From: Dyella sp. A6
Lineage (GTDB): Bacteria > Pseudomonadota > Gammaproteobacteria > Xanthomonadales > Rhodanobacteraceae
Reading direction: 5' to 3'
Assembly (NCBI RefSeq): GCF_036320485.1
Contig: NZ_CP132911.1
Coordinates: forward strand, 1,612,001 to 1,676,000
DNA: 64,000 nucleotides
Shown here piece after piece: positions 26,741 to 35,488 of the stretch; within the stretch, counting starts at the first letter, position 1; every line of letters begins with the position of its first letter. The translations under genes were made by a program, and so were the position numbers. The notes under the pieces were generated by a model. The model was not told the DNA's origin. It worked only from the letters and a program-made list of their open reading frames with translations, and ran no database searches.

Positions 26741-29131
26741 TCAATTGCGCAGCGGCTTGCCGGTGGTCATGGTGTGGGCAATGCGTGCCTGGGTTTTTTC
26801 GGTCTTCGCCAATTCGACGAAGTGCTTGCGCTCCAGGTCGAGAAGCCACGCCTCGTCCACCAGTGCGCCACGTTCGATCGCACCGCCGCAGAGCGTGTCG
26901 GCAATGCGTGAGGCGATGGCCACGTCGTGCTCGGAGGCGAAGTAGCCGGCCTGCAGGTTGGCCAGCGAGGCCTTGAACGTTGCGGTTCCGACATCGCCCG
27001 CGACCGGTACGTTGCGCTGGTAGAGCGGCGGACGCCAGCCGGACTCGGCCAGCGAGGTTGCCACCTTCTTCGCCACGTACAGCAGTTCGTAGGCGTTGAA
27101 CACCACCACGTCGCTGTCGCGCATCAGGCCCATGTTCTTCGCCTCGATCGCGCTTGGCGAGACCTTGGCCATGGCCACCGTTTCGAAGACGTTCTTCAGG
27201 GCCTCGAACGGGTCGGCCGGATTGGTCGCGGCAGCGCGGACAGCCAGCTCATGCAGGCCGCCGCCAGCGGGCAGCAGGCCAACGCCGGCCTCGACCAGGC
27301 CGATATAGCTTTCCAGCGCGGCGACGGTACGCGCGGAATGCATCTGGAACTCGCAGCCGCCGCCCAGGCACAGGCCGCGCACGGCGGATACCACCGGCAC
27401 CAGCGCGTGCTTGATGCGCATGCTGGTGCGCTGGAAGTTCGCGACCATCTTCTCGAAGTCGTCGAACTTGCCGTCCTTGAGCAGACCCAGTGCGCCCTTG
27501 AGGTCGGCACCGGCGGAGAACGGCTCGCTGGTCTGCCAGATCACGACGGCCTTGAGCTTCTCCTCGGCCACGCCTATGGCGTGCTGCACGCCGTCGAGCA
27601 CGTGGTCGTTCACCGTGTTCATCTTGGTCTTGAACGAGATGATGCCGACACCGTCGTCGCCCAGCGTCCACAGACGCACGCCATCGTTTTCCCATACCGT
27701 GGTGCCACGGTCGAAGGTCTCGCCCAGGATCGGGTCGGGGAACAGCTGGCGCTGGTAGACCGGGTGCGACGAGCGCGGCTTGTAGCTGCCGGACGCGGCC
27801 GACCACGAGCCGCTCTTGCCGTGCACGCCGTCTCGGCCATCGAGCACCCAGGCCGGCAACGGAGCCTTGCTCATCGCCTTGCCGGCATCGATGTCTTCCT
27901 GCACCCACTTGGCCACCTGCTGCCAGCCGGCAGCCTGCCAGGTTTCGAACGGGCCGAGTTTCCAGCCGTAGCCCCAGCGGATGGCGAAGTCGACATCGCG
28001 CGCGGTGTCGGCGATATCGCTCAGGTGGTAGGCGGTGTAGTGGAACAGGTCACGGAAGGTGGCCCAGAGGAACTGCGCCTGCGTGTCCTGCGAAGCACGC
28101 AGCTTGGCGAACTTCTCGGCGGGGTCCTTGATCGCGAGGATCGCGGCAACCTCGTCCGAAGCCTTCTGTTCGGACGGGCGATAGTCCTGCTTGGCAAGGT
28201 CGAGAACCACGATGTCCTTGCCGACTTTCTTGTAGAAGCCGGCGCCGTTCTTCTGGCCCAGCGCCCCGGCATCGATCAGGCCCTGCAGCCAGCTCGGTGC
28301 CTTGAAATGGCTGTGCCACGGATCGTCGGGCAAGGTGTCGGCCATGGTCTTGATGACGTGGGCCATGGTGTCCAGACCGACCACGTCGGCGGTGCGGTAG
28401 GTGGCGCTCTTCGGGCGCCCCACGGCCGGGCCGGTCAGCGCGTCGACCACGTCGAAGCCCAGACCGAACTGTTCGGTGTGGTGCATGGTGGCCAGCATCG
28501 AGAACACGCCGATGCGGTTGCCGATGAAATTGGGCGTGTCCTTGGCGATCACCACGCCCTTGCCTACGGTGGTGGTCAGGAACGCTTCCAGGCCGTCGAT
28601 CACCTTCGGGTCGGTCAGCCGGGTCGGTACCAGTTCGACCAGGTGCATGTAGCGCGGCGGGTTGAAGAAGTGCACACCGGTGAAGCGGTGACGCATTTCC
28701 TCGGGCAGCGCTTCGGCAAGACCGTTGATCGACAGGCCCGACGTGTTAGAAGCCAGCACCGCGGTCGGCGAGACGTGGGGCGCGATCTTACGGTACAGAT
28801 CGAGCTTCCAGTCCATCCGCTCGGCGATCGCTTCGATGATCAGGTCACAGCCTTCGAGCAGGTTCAGGTGCTCGTCGTAGTTGGCCGGGATGATCGCGGC
28901 GGCCAGGTTCTTGTCAGCCAGGGGTGCGGGCGAGAGCTTCTTCAGGTGTTCGATCGCCTTGAGCGCGATCGCGCTCTTGGGACCTTCCTTGGCGGGCAGG
29001 TCGAACAGCACGGTCTCGACACCGGCGTTGGTCAGGTGCGCGGCGATCTGCGCGCCCATGACGCCAGCGCCAAGCACGGCAGCCTTGCGGATGCGCAGTG
29101 CCGGGGCGGGGGTGGAGGATGCAGCGGTCAT
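26741..29131 (-). CDS. fadB: 3-hydroxyacyl-CoA dehydrogenase / enoyl-CoA hydratase fusion, FadN-type order
   Basis: This 796-residue protein joins two beta-oxidation activities. The dehydrogenase comes first: NAD-binding AAVLGAGVMGAQIAAHLTNAG near residue 20, then HRFTGVHFFNPPRYMHLVELVP. A second dehydrogenase-type segment follows, and the hydratase/crotonase domain is C-terminal (VGIISFKTKMNTVNDHVLDG, FSAGADLKGALGLL, CLGGGCEFQMHS, EAGVGLLPAGGGLHEL). This is the reverse of E. coli FadB and matches Bacillus FadN. ATG 29131 is chosen because GGAGAAG directly precedes it; ATG 29143 would place that tract inside the gene. Confidence 0.92.
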   Translation of the reverse strand: MTAASSTPAPALRIRKAAVLGAGVMGAQIAAHLTNAGVETVLFDLPAKEGPKSAIALKAIEHLKKLSPAPLADKNLAAAIIPANYDEHLNLLEGCDLIIEAIAERMDWKLDLYRKIAPHVSPTAVLASNTSGLSINGLAEALPEEMRHRFTGVHFFNPPRYMHLVELVPTRLTDPKVIDGLEAFLTTTVGKGVVIAKDTPNFIGNRIGVFSMLATMHHTEQFGLGFDVVDALTGPAVGRPKSATYRTADVVGLDTMAHVIKTMADTLPDDPWHSHFKAPSWLQGLIDAGALGQKNGAGFYKKVGKDIVVLDLAKQDYRPSEQKASDEVAAILAIKDPAEKFAKLRASQDTQAQFLWATFRDLFHYTAYHLSDIADTARDVDFAIRWGYGWKLGPFETWQAAGWQQVAKWVQEDIDAGKAMSKAPLPAWVLDGRDGVHGKSGSWSAASGSYKPRSSHPVYQRQLFPDPILGETFDRGTTVWENDGVRLWTLGDDGVGIISFKTKMNTVNDHVLDGVQHAIGVAEEKLKAVVIWQTSEPFSAGADLKGALGLLKDGKFDDFEKMVANFQRTSMRIKHALVPVVSAVRGLCLGGGCEFQMHSARTVAALESYIGLVEAGVGLLPAGGGLHELAVRAAATNPADPFEALKNVFETVAMAKVSPSAIEAKNMGLMRDSDVVVFNAYELLYVAKKVATSLAESGWRPPLYQRNVPVAGDVGTATFKASLANLQAGYFASEHDVAIASRIADTLCGGAIERGALVDEAWLLDLERKHFVELAKTEKTQARIAHTMTTGKPLRN

Positions 29132-29216
29132 TGGCTTCTCCAAAGTGATGCGGACAGGTGGGGCAAATGGATGGTTATGGAACGCAGCCGATGGTTACCG
29201 GCCGGTGAAAGAGGGG

Positions 29217-29864
29217 TCAGGGGGCGCTCAGGCCTGCAGCGGCAAAGCGCACCAGGTGCGCGACGGTCTGCTCGCGGTGGGCGGATTCGCTGACATCGCC
29301 CTTGCGCTGGATCATGCCGAAGCCCGACATGGCATGGGTCAGCGCGCCGGTCACCAGGTCGGTCCGCCAGTACAGTTCGGCTTTGCTCAGGTGCGGCAGT
29401 CGCAGGGCGAACTCGGCGGTGAACTGGCGGATGACGTGGCCGTAGTTGTCGGACAGGAACTGGCGCAGATGGTTGTCGTGCTCGGCGAAGGCGCGGGCCA
29501 GCACGCGCATGAACAGGCTGCCGTTGCCGTTCTGGCTCATCTCCAGCGCGGGCCTTATGTAGGCCTCGAGCACGTCTTCCAGCGTGGCGGATTCATGGCC
29601 GGCGAGGCGGCCCAGTGCCGTCAGTCGGTTTTGGTTCAGGGTGTCGAGACGGCGCCGGAACACTTCTTCGACCAGCCGTTCCTTCGAGCCGAAGTGATAG
29701 TTCACCGCGGCCAGATTCACGCCGGCGGCCGCGGTCAGCTGACGTAACGACGCACCGTCGAAGCCGCGTTGTGCGAACAGGGTTTCGGCGGCGGCGAGGA
29801 TGCGGTCCTTGGTCGAAATGGAACTGTTCACGAGTATCCCCGTCGAAGGCATGGCGGCATGCAT
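29217..29864 (-). CDS. psrA: TetR-family fatty-acid regulator, PsrA-like
   Basis: This 215-residue regulator has an N-terminal TetR helix-turn-helix (DRILAAAETLFAQRGFDGASLRQLTAAAGVNLAAVNYHFGSKERLVEEVF) and a ligand domain with the FMRVLARAFAEHDNHLRQFL and LPHLSKAELYWRTDLVTGALTHAM features of PsrA-type proteins. PsrA represses beta-oxidation genes and its own gene, and is released by long-chain fatty acids or acyl-CoA. Two perfect CAAACGATCGTTTG palindromes lie directly before it, consistent with autoregulation. It sits beside the fused fadB and fadA on the same strand. ATG 29852 is an alternative start. Confidence 0.85.
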   Translation of the reverse strand: MHAAMPSTGILVNSSISTKDRILAAAETLFAQRGFDGASLRQLTAAAGVNLAAVNYHFGSKERLVEEVFRRRLDTLNQNRLTALGRLAGHESATLEDVLEAYIRPALEMSQNGNGSLFMRVLARAFAEHDNHLRQFLSDNYGHVIRQFTAEFALRLPHLSKAELYWRTDLVTGALTHAMSGFGMIQRKGDVSESAHREQTVAHLVRFAAAGLSAP

Positions 29865-29867
29865 AAA

Positions 29868-29883
29868 TCAAACGATCGTTTGA
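29868..29883. promoter_or_regulatory. PsrA-type operator 1 (perfect palindrome)
   Basis: TCAAACGATCGTTTGA is a perfect 16-base palindrome starting four bases upstream of the regulator's start codon. It follows the known CAAAC-N4-GTTTG layout of PsrA boxes, so autorepression is likely. Confidence 0.75.
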
Positions 29884-29909
29884 GCATACGCGCGGGGCTT
29901 TTGGTGAGT

Positions 29910-29923
29910 CAAACGATCGTTTG
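29910..29923. promoter_or_regulatory. PsrA-type operator 2 (perfect palindrome)
   Basis: CAAACGATCGTTTG, a second perfect copy, is centred 41 bases from operator 1 (about four helical turns). This allows cooperative binding or overlap with the promoter of the regulator or of the divergent ndk gene. Confidence 0.72.
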
Positions 29924-30070
29924 TTGCAAACGCCTGGCGACTTGCGTCTGAGCTAGAATCTGTCAGACTTTCGTGAGCTAAATCCGTATTTCGTGTCGAA
30001 TTTGGCGCACAATCGGTGCGCCTCGACCGAATCTTCACATTTCCCGACGATTTCCCCGGAGCAGATCGAC

Positions 30071-30496
30071 ATGGCGCTGGAGCGCACCCTTTCCATCATC
30101 AAACCCGACGCCGTTGCCAAGAACGTGATCGGTGAAATCTACGCTCGCTTCGAGAAGGCCGGCCTGAAGGTCGTGGCCGCCAAGCAGAAGCAACTTTCGC
30201 GCGCCGAGGCCGAAGGCTTCTATGCGGTGCACAAGGAGCGTCCGTTCTTCAATGCGCTGGTCGAGTTCATGATCTCCGGCCCAGTGATGATCCAGGTGCT
30301 GGAAGGCGAGGGTGCGATCGCGAAGAACCGGGAGCTGATGGGCGCGACCAACCCGAAGGAAGCCGCGCCGGGCACGATCCGCGCCGACTTCGCCGATTCC
30401 ATCGACGCCAATGCAGTGCACGGCTCCGATGCAGCCGAGACGGCCAAGGTGGAGATCGCCTACTTCTTCGCCGAGACGGAAGTCCACTCGCGGTAA
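30071..30496 (+). CDS. ndk: Nucleoside diphosphate kinase
   Basis: This 141-residue protein has the normal length. It transfers the gamma phosphate between nucleoside triphosphates and diphosphates through a phospho-histidine. The opening [22 protein letters not shown] and the active-site signature [16 protein letters not shown] (His in AVHGSD) are intact. An open frame extends upstream to 29993, but the universal N-terminus begins at 30071. It heads the ndk-rlmN-pilF-rodZ run. Confidence 0.97.
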   Translation: MALERTLSIIKPDAVAKNVIGEIYARFEKAGLKVVAAKQKQLSRAEAEGFYAVHKERPFFNALVEFMISGPVMIQVLEGEGAIAKNRELMGATNPKEAAPGTIRADFADSIDANAVHGSDAAETAKVEIAYFFAETEVHSR

Positions 30497-30502
30497 TTTT
30501 CC

Positions 30503-31660
30503 ATGACGCACGTGGCAACCACTTCCGACGCACCGACCGCCAACGCGGAAAAGGTCAACCTGCTCGATTTCGATCGCCAGGGCCTGCGCGAGTTTTTCGT
30601 GCAGATCGGCGAGAAGCCGTATCGTGCCGATCAGGTCATGAAGTGGATCTACCACCGTCTGGAGGATGACTTCGGCAGGATGACCGACGTGGGCAAGGCG
30701 CTGCGCGCCAAGCTCGAGGCCACGTGCTACGTCGGTCCGCCCAAGACGCTGTTCGACAAGGCGGCCACCGACGGCACGCACAAGTGGCTGCTCGGCATGG
30801 ACCGTGGCAACGCCGTCGAGGCGGTGTACATTCCCGAGCCGACCCGCGGCACGCTCTGCGTGTCATCGCAGGTCGGCTGCGGCCTGAATTGCCAGTTCTG
30901 CTCGACCGCAACCCAAGGTTTCAACCGCAACCTCGCCACGTCCGAGGTGATCGGGCAGATGTGGGTGGCGGCCAAGTACCTGGGCAACATCACGCACCAG
31001 AACCGGCGCATCACCAATGTGGTGATGATGGGCATGGGCGAGCCGCTGCTCAACTTCGACAACGTGACCAAGGCGATGAGCCTGATGCGTGACGACCTGG
31101 GCTTCGGCCTGGCTTCCAAGCGCGTCACCCTGTCCACGGCAGGGCTGGTGCCGATGATCGACAAGCTGTCGGACACGCTCGACGTTTCGCTCGCAGTGTC
31201 CCTGCATGCGGCCAACGACGAACTGCGCACCGAGCTGGTGCCGCTGAACAAGCGTTATCCGATCGCAGAACTGATGGGGGCCTGCCAGCGCTGGATCGCG
31301 CGCCGGCCGCGTACCTCGATCACGTTCGAATACACCTTGATGCGTGGCATCAACGATCAGCCCGAGCACGCGAGGCAGCTGATCAAGCTGATGCGCAAGC
31401 TGCCGACCGGCAGCGCCAAGGTGAACCTGATTCCGTTCAACCCGTTCCCCGGCACGCGTTTCGAACGTTCGGACGCGGACGTCATTCGAGCATTCCAGAC
31501 GCAACTGCTCAATGCCGGTGTGTTGACGATGCTGCGCAGGACTCGCGGCGACGACATCGATGCGGCCTGCGGCCAGCTCAAGGGACAGGTGCTGGATCGC
31601 ACGCGCCGCCAGGCCGAATTCCGTAAACGACTGGAAGAAGGGGCTTCGCATGCGGCTTGA
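30503..31660 (+). CDS. rlmN: Dual-specificity rRNA/tRNA adenine-C2 methyltransferase
   Basis: This 385-residue radical-SAM enzyme methylates A2503 of 23S rRNA and A37 of some tRNAs. The cluster motif CGLNCQFC (CxxxCxxC) follows [21 protein letters not shown] and [21 protein letters not shown] are conserved, and [19 protein letters not shown] holds the second catalytic Cys. It starts six bases after ndk and its end overlaps pilF by 11 bases. Confidence 0.97.
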   Translation: MTHVATTSDAPTANAEKVNLLDFDRQGLREFFVQIGEKPYRADQVMKWIYHRLEDDFGRMTDVGKALRAKLEATCYVGPPKTLFDKAATDGTHKWLLGMDRGNAVEAVYIPEPTRGTLCVSSQVGCGLNCQFCSTATQGFNRNLATSEVIGQMWVAAKYLGNITHQNRRITNVVMMGMGEPLLNFDNVTKAMSLMRDDLGFGLASKRVTLSTAGLVPMIDKLSDTLDVSLAVSLHAANDELRTELVPLNKRYPIAELMGACQRWIARRPRTSITFEYTLMRGINDQPEHARQLIKLMRKLPTGSAKVNLIPFNPFPGTRFERSDADVIRAFQTQLLNAGVLTMLRRTRGDDIDAACGQLKGQVLDRTRRQAEFRKRLEEGASHAA

Positions 31661-32426
31661 GCGCGTTTTGCTGGGACTGGGTCTTTGCGCATTGCTGGGT
31701 GGTTGTGTCACCACCGGCGGAGGGCCGACCTTACCCACCACCAGCAAGGCCCAGGAAGCGCGAAATGCTGCCCGCGTCCACACCGAGCTGGCCCAGCACT
31801 ACATGCAGCTCGGCGACCTGCAGTCGGCACTGGAAAAGCTGAAGCTGGCGCTGCAGTTCGACGACAACTACGCGCCTGCCCACACCGTGATCGCGGTCGT
31901 CTACGAGCGCATCAAGGACATTCCCGACGCCGAAGAGAACTACCGTCGCGCGGTCGAGCTGGAGCCGAAGAAGGGCGCTCCGAACAACAATCTCGGCGCA
32001 TTCCTGTGCCGTATCGGCAAATCGGCCGAAGGCTTGCCGTATTTCAAACGTGCGTTGGCGGATCCTTTCTATGCCACGCCGGACGTCGCCTGGCTCAACG
32101 ACGGCATCTGCCGCATGCAACTGCATGACGTCGCAGGCGCCGAGAACAGCTTCAGGCACGCCATCGCGCTCAATCCGAAGAATCCCGAGGCGCTGTACCA
32201 GATGGCTCATGCCAAGTATCTGGAAAACGACGCCTTCCATGCCAGTGCATTCCTGCAACGCTACGAGGCCCTGGGCAAGACCAGCCCGGCGGCACTCAAG
32301 CTCGGTTACGAAATCGAGCTTCGTCTGGGTGACATGGACGCCGCTCGCAACTACAACAAACGTCTGCAAAGCCGGTTTCCAGATTCGAAACAGGCGCAGG
32401 CCCTCAATGCCACTGCAAGCCCATGA
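31650..32426 (+). CDS. pilF: Type IV pilus biogenesis lipoprotein PilF (PilW), TPR
   Basis: This 258-residue protein has a lipoprotein signal with lipobox LLGGC (Cys near residue 19), followed by tandem tetratricopeptide repeats ([46 protein letters not shown]). PilF is the outer-membrane pilotin that lets the PilQ secretin assemble for type IV pili. Conserved position between rlmN and rodZ supports it. The start overlaps the end of rlmN, and its stop overlaps the rodZ start by four bases. Confidence 0.92.
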   Translation: MRLERVLLGLGLCALLGGCVTTGGGPTLPTTSKAQEARNAARVHTELAQHYMQLGDLQSALEKLKLALQFDDNYAPAHTVIAVVYERIKDIPDAEENYRRAVELEPKKGAPNNNLGAFLCRIGKSAEGLPYFKRALADPFYATPDVAWLNDGICRMQLHDVAGAENSFRHAIALNPKNPEALYQMAHAKYLENDAFHASAFLQRYEALGKTSPAALKLGYEIELRLGDMDAARNYNKRLQSRFPDSKQAQALNATASP

Positions 32427-33430
32427 CTGTTCAGCCGTCCCGCCCGGGGGACATGACGTCTGAAGCCCCCGATTCGCTCGCTGTCTCCGAGGGGGAGATG
32501 CAGCAATCCATCCACGTGCCGGAACCGCAGGCCGGTTTTGGCAGCAGGCTCAGGGCCGCGCGGGAAGCGCGAAGTCTGGGCATCGAAGCCTGTGGCCAGG
32601 CGCTGCATCTGCCGGTTCGTGTCCTGCGCCAAATCGAGAACGACGATCGCAGCGGTATCGACTATCAGGTCTACCTGGCCGGCTACCTGCGCAAGTACGG
32701 CCGTCACCTGGGTATCGACGATGCCGAAATCGATGCCGAGATCGCGCGCAGCAAGCATAGCCCGGCCATCCAGGAAAGCCCGGCGCTGGTGGCGACCGGC
32801 GGCATTTCGCATTCGCGCTACCTGCTCGATCGCTATGCCAGGGCCGCTACCTACGTGGTGCTGACCGTGGTCTTTGCGGTGCCGACCATCTACCTGGGCA
32901 TGCACGGCACGCTGAACAGCGACATGAGTCATCTTGCCTCGCTGGACGCCAAACCGGTGGCCCAGAAGATCGTGGCGACGCCATCGATCGGCGCGAAGGC
33001 TGACAAGCTGCCAGCGGCGACATTGTCGGTTCCCGCAGTCAAGCCGCCGCAGGTCGACCAGCCGCTGATGGCCTCGATGATGCCGGTCCCCAATCTTGCC
33101 GGTGACGTCGCTGCCGCTGCACATCCCGCGCCTCCGGTGGCAAGCTCCATCGGCAGTGGCGACCACAGTCTGCAGCTGACGCTGGGCAACACCAGCTGGG
33201 TCGAGGTGACCGATGCCGATGGCCAGCGATTGGAGTACGGCCTGTTGCCGGCCGGCACGGTACGCACCTATCACAGCAGCCAGCCGCTGGATGTGCGCAT
33301 CGGCAATGCCAATGGCGCCCAGGCCAGCATCGACGGACAGGCTGTGTCGCTGGACGACTATCGTCACGCCAATGTCGCGCATTTCCGCGTGAACATACAG
33401 GACGGCAAGGCCACGCCTGCCGGCGCCTGA
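32423..33430 (+). CDS. rodZ: Cytoskeletal protein RodZ
   Basis: This 335-residue protein has a cytoplasmic helix-turn-helix (GFGSRLRAAREARSLGIEACGQALHLPVRVLRQIE, residues 39-73), one transmembrane helix (about 140-160: TYVVLTVVFAVPTIYLGM), a Pro/Ala-rich linker and a C-terminal periplasmic DUF4115 beta domain (SWVEVTDADGQRLEYGLLPAG). RodZ anchors MreB to the membrane and maintains rod shape. It is coupled to pilF. The next gene downstream is yfgM rather than the ispG common in this gene order. Confidence 0.93.
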   Translation: MTVQPSRPGDMTSEAPDSLAVSEGEMQQSIHVPEPQAGFGSRLRAAREARSLGIEACGQALHLPVRVLRQIENDDRSGIDYQVYLAGYLRKYGRHLGIDDAEIDAEIARSKHSPAIQESPALVATGGISHSRYLLDRYARAATYVVLTVVFAVPTIYLGMHGTLNSDMSHLASLDAKPVAQKIVATPSIGAKADKLPAATLSVPAVKPPQVDQPLMASMMPVPNLAGDVAAAAHPAPPVASSIGSGDHSLQLTLGNTSWVEVTDADGQRLEYGLLPAGTVRTYHSSQPLDVRIGNANGAQASIDGQAVSLDDYRHANVAHFRVNIQDGKATPAGA

Positions 33431-33446
33431 TCGACCGACCACGCAC

Positions 33447-33469
33447 GAGCCGTCCCGCGAGGACGGCTC
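33447..33469. terminator. Hairpin after rodZ, possible terminator
   Basis: GAGCCGTCC pairs perfectly with GGACGGCTC around a five-base loop, 17 bases after the rodZ stop. The following AATCGGTTATG has only a weak T content. It sits where ispG/hisS would be expected. Confidence 0.45.
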
Positions 33470-33592
33470 AATCGGTTATGCTTGCCCATCCTTCTGCCGA
33501 CAGACCGGGCAGACGACAGCGGCCAGGCCCTCAGGTGGCCTCCGCATGGTTCCTTTCATTGCCCGCTGATGGGCTCCCTAGACGGTGATTGC

Positions 33593-34243
33593 ATGGCTTT
33601 CGACGCATACGACGATTACGAGCAGAGCGAACGCGTACAGCAGTGGCTGAGACAGAACGGCCTCTCCATCGTGGTTGGCATCGTGATCGGGCTGGTGGCC
33701 ATCTTCGGCTGGCAGCAGTGGCGCAAGCATCAGGCGAACCACCAGGCCGCCGCCGCGCAGCTGTACCAGGATGTGCGCGCGGCGCAGGCCGGCGGCCAGA
33801 CCGACCAGGCCAATGCGCTGACCAACCAGCTGATGAAGGACTACGCAGACAGCCCGTATGCCCTGTTCGCAGTGACTGACCGTGCCGTGCAGGACGTGCG
33901 CGCGAACCACCTGGACAAGGCACTGGTATCACTGGAGTGGGCGCAGGGGCATGCTCCGAATGGCCTGCTGAAGGCGCTCACCGAGCTGCGTATCGCCCGC
34001 GTACAGTTGGCCCAAGGCCATGCGGACAAGACCCTGTCCACGCTGGACCAGATGCCTTCCACCGATTACACGGCGGTCGCTCAGGAACTACGTGGCGATG
34101 CGCTGGTCAAGCTGAATCGTCCAGACGACGCGCGCAAGGCCTATTTGGCTGCCAAGGCCGCCTTGGGCAAATCCGAAATGCAGGGCGGTGACCTGCAAAT
34201 GAAAATCGACGATCTGGCCACGGCCGGGAAGCAGGGTGCATGA
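33593..34243 (+). CDS. yfgM: YfgM-like ancillary SecYEG translocon subunit (TPR, membrane-anchored)
   Basis: This 216-residue protein has the typical opening AFDAYDDYEQSERVQQWLRQNG, one transmembrane helix (IVVGIVIGLVAIFGWQQW, about residues 24-42) and a periplasmic TPR-like region. In E. coli YfgM joins PpiD at the SecYEG translocon and takes part in periplasmic chaperoning. It is coupled to bamB by an ATGA overlap, the usual yfgM-bamB-der order. An upstream in-frame ATG at 33482 gives an unrelated extension. Confidence 0.92.
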   Translation: MAFDAYDDYEQSERVQQWLRQNGLSIVVGIVIGLVAIFGWQQWRKHQANHQAAAAQLYQDVRAAQAGGQTDQANALTNQLMKDYADSPYALFAVTDRAVQDVRANHLDKALVSLEWAQGHAPNGLLKALTELRIARVQLAQGHADKTLSTLDQMPSTDYTAVAQELRGDALVKLNRPDDARKAYLAAKAALGKSEMQGGDLQMKIDDLATAGKQGA

Positions 34244-35454
34244 AAGCAGGATTCACGAAACGCGCATGTGCGGTCACATTGATGGCCTCCGTGGTGGCCC
34301 TGGCGGGCTGTCATTCCTGGAAGAAGGAAAACATCCATCCGCCGACACCGCTTGAAAAGCATTTCACCGCCACGGTGCACGTAACCCGCGTCTGGAAGAC
34401 CCGTGTGGGCAAGGGTGCCGAGGTGAGCGGTATCCGGCTTGGGCCGACCGTGGTGGATGGCGTGCTTTATGCCGCCAGCACCGACGGCACGATCGCCGCT
34501 TACAACGCCGCGACCGGCAAGAAGCTGTGGTCCGATCACTCGCGCCAGCACGCCCTGTTCGGCTGGGGCCACAAGAAGTACAAGGACAGCTACTACGCCG
34601 GTGGTCCCTCGGTATCCGGCAACCTTTTGGCGATCGGTACGCTGGACGGTCATGTGTACGGCATGGACGCGAAGGACGGCAAGCAGCTGTGGAGTGCCGA
34701 GCTGCCTTCGGAAGTGATCTCCGCGCCCGCGATCTCCAACGGTCTGGTGATCGTGCGTACCCAGGACGGACGCCTGTATGCGCTGGACGCGACCAGTGGC
34801 GACCGTCGCTGGGTCTACGACCAGGGCAGCGTGCCTTCGCTGAGCCTGCGCGGCAACGGCAAGGTGCTGGCCGCCAACGGCGTGGTTTTCTACGGCAGCG
34901 ACGACGGCAAGCTGGTCGCACTGCGTGAGGACAATGGCGAGAAGCTGTGGGAACAGCCGCTGGCCAGCGGCGAAGGCCGAACCGACATCGAGCGCCTTGA
35001 CGACGCTGACGGCAACATCACGATCGACGGCAACACCCTGTATGCCGCCGCTTACCACGGCAACCTGGTGGCCGTGGATGGCCCGAGTGCGCGTCCGCTG
35101 TGGTCGCGTCCGTTCTCCACCTACACCTCGCTTGCGGTGAGCGGCAATGCCGTGTTCGGCGTGGACGATACGGCTCAGGTGTGGGCATTCGACAAGAGCA
35201 GCGGCAGTGACATCTGGAAGGACAGCAAGCTGCGTTACCGCTGGTTGAGCGCACCGGCGGTCCAGGGTGATTACGTCGTCGTCGGCGACATGTACGGTTA
35301 CGTGCACTGGCTGCAGACCGGCGACGGTGCGCTGGCCGCGCGCGAGCGCCTGTCCAAGAAGGCGATCCGTGCTCAGCCCGTCGTGGCCGATGGCCTGGTC
35401 TATGTCGAGGACGTGGAGGGCCACATCGGCGCTTACCGTCTCGGTGGGCACTGA
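34240..35454 (+). CDS. bamB: Outer-membrane protein assembly factor BamB
   Basis: This 404-residue lipoprotein has lipobox VALAGC, followed by an eight-bladed PQQ-type beta-propeller with repeated phrases such as LYAASTDGTIAAYNAATGKKLW, VYGMDAKDGKQLWSAEL and LYALDATSGDRRWVYD. BamB is the scaffold subunit of the Bam complex that inserts beta-barrel proteins. Length is typical. It lies between yfgM and der. Confidence 0.95.
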   Translation: MKAGFTKRACAVTLMASVVALAGCHSWKKENIHPPTPLEKHFTATVHVTRVWKTRVGKGAEVSGIRLGPTVVDGVLYAASTDGTIAAYNAATGKKLWSDHSRQHALFGWGHKKYKDSYYAGGPSVSGNLLAIGTLDGHVYGMDAKDGKQLWSAELPSEVISAPAISNGLVIVRTQDGRLYALDATSGDRRWVYDQGSVPSLSLRGNGKVLAANGVVFYGSDDGKLVALREDNGEKLWEQPLASGEGRTDIERLDDADGNITIDGNTLYAAAYHGNLVAVDGPSARPLWSRPFSTYTSLAVSGNAVFGVDDTAQVWAFDKSSGSDIWKDSKLRYRWLSAPAVQGDYVVVGDMYGYVHWLQTGDGALAARERLSKKAIRAQPVVADGLVYVEDVEGHIGAYRLGGH

Positions 35455-35488
35455 TCGCTCGCCCGCCTGCAAGGAATGATGTCCTGTC

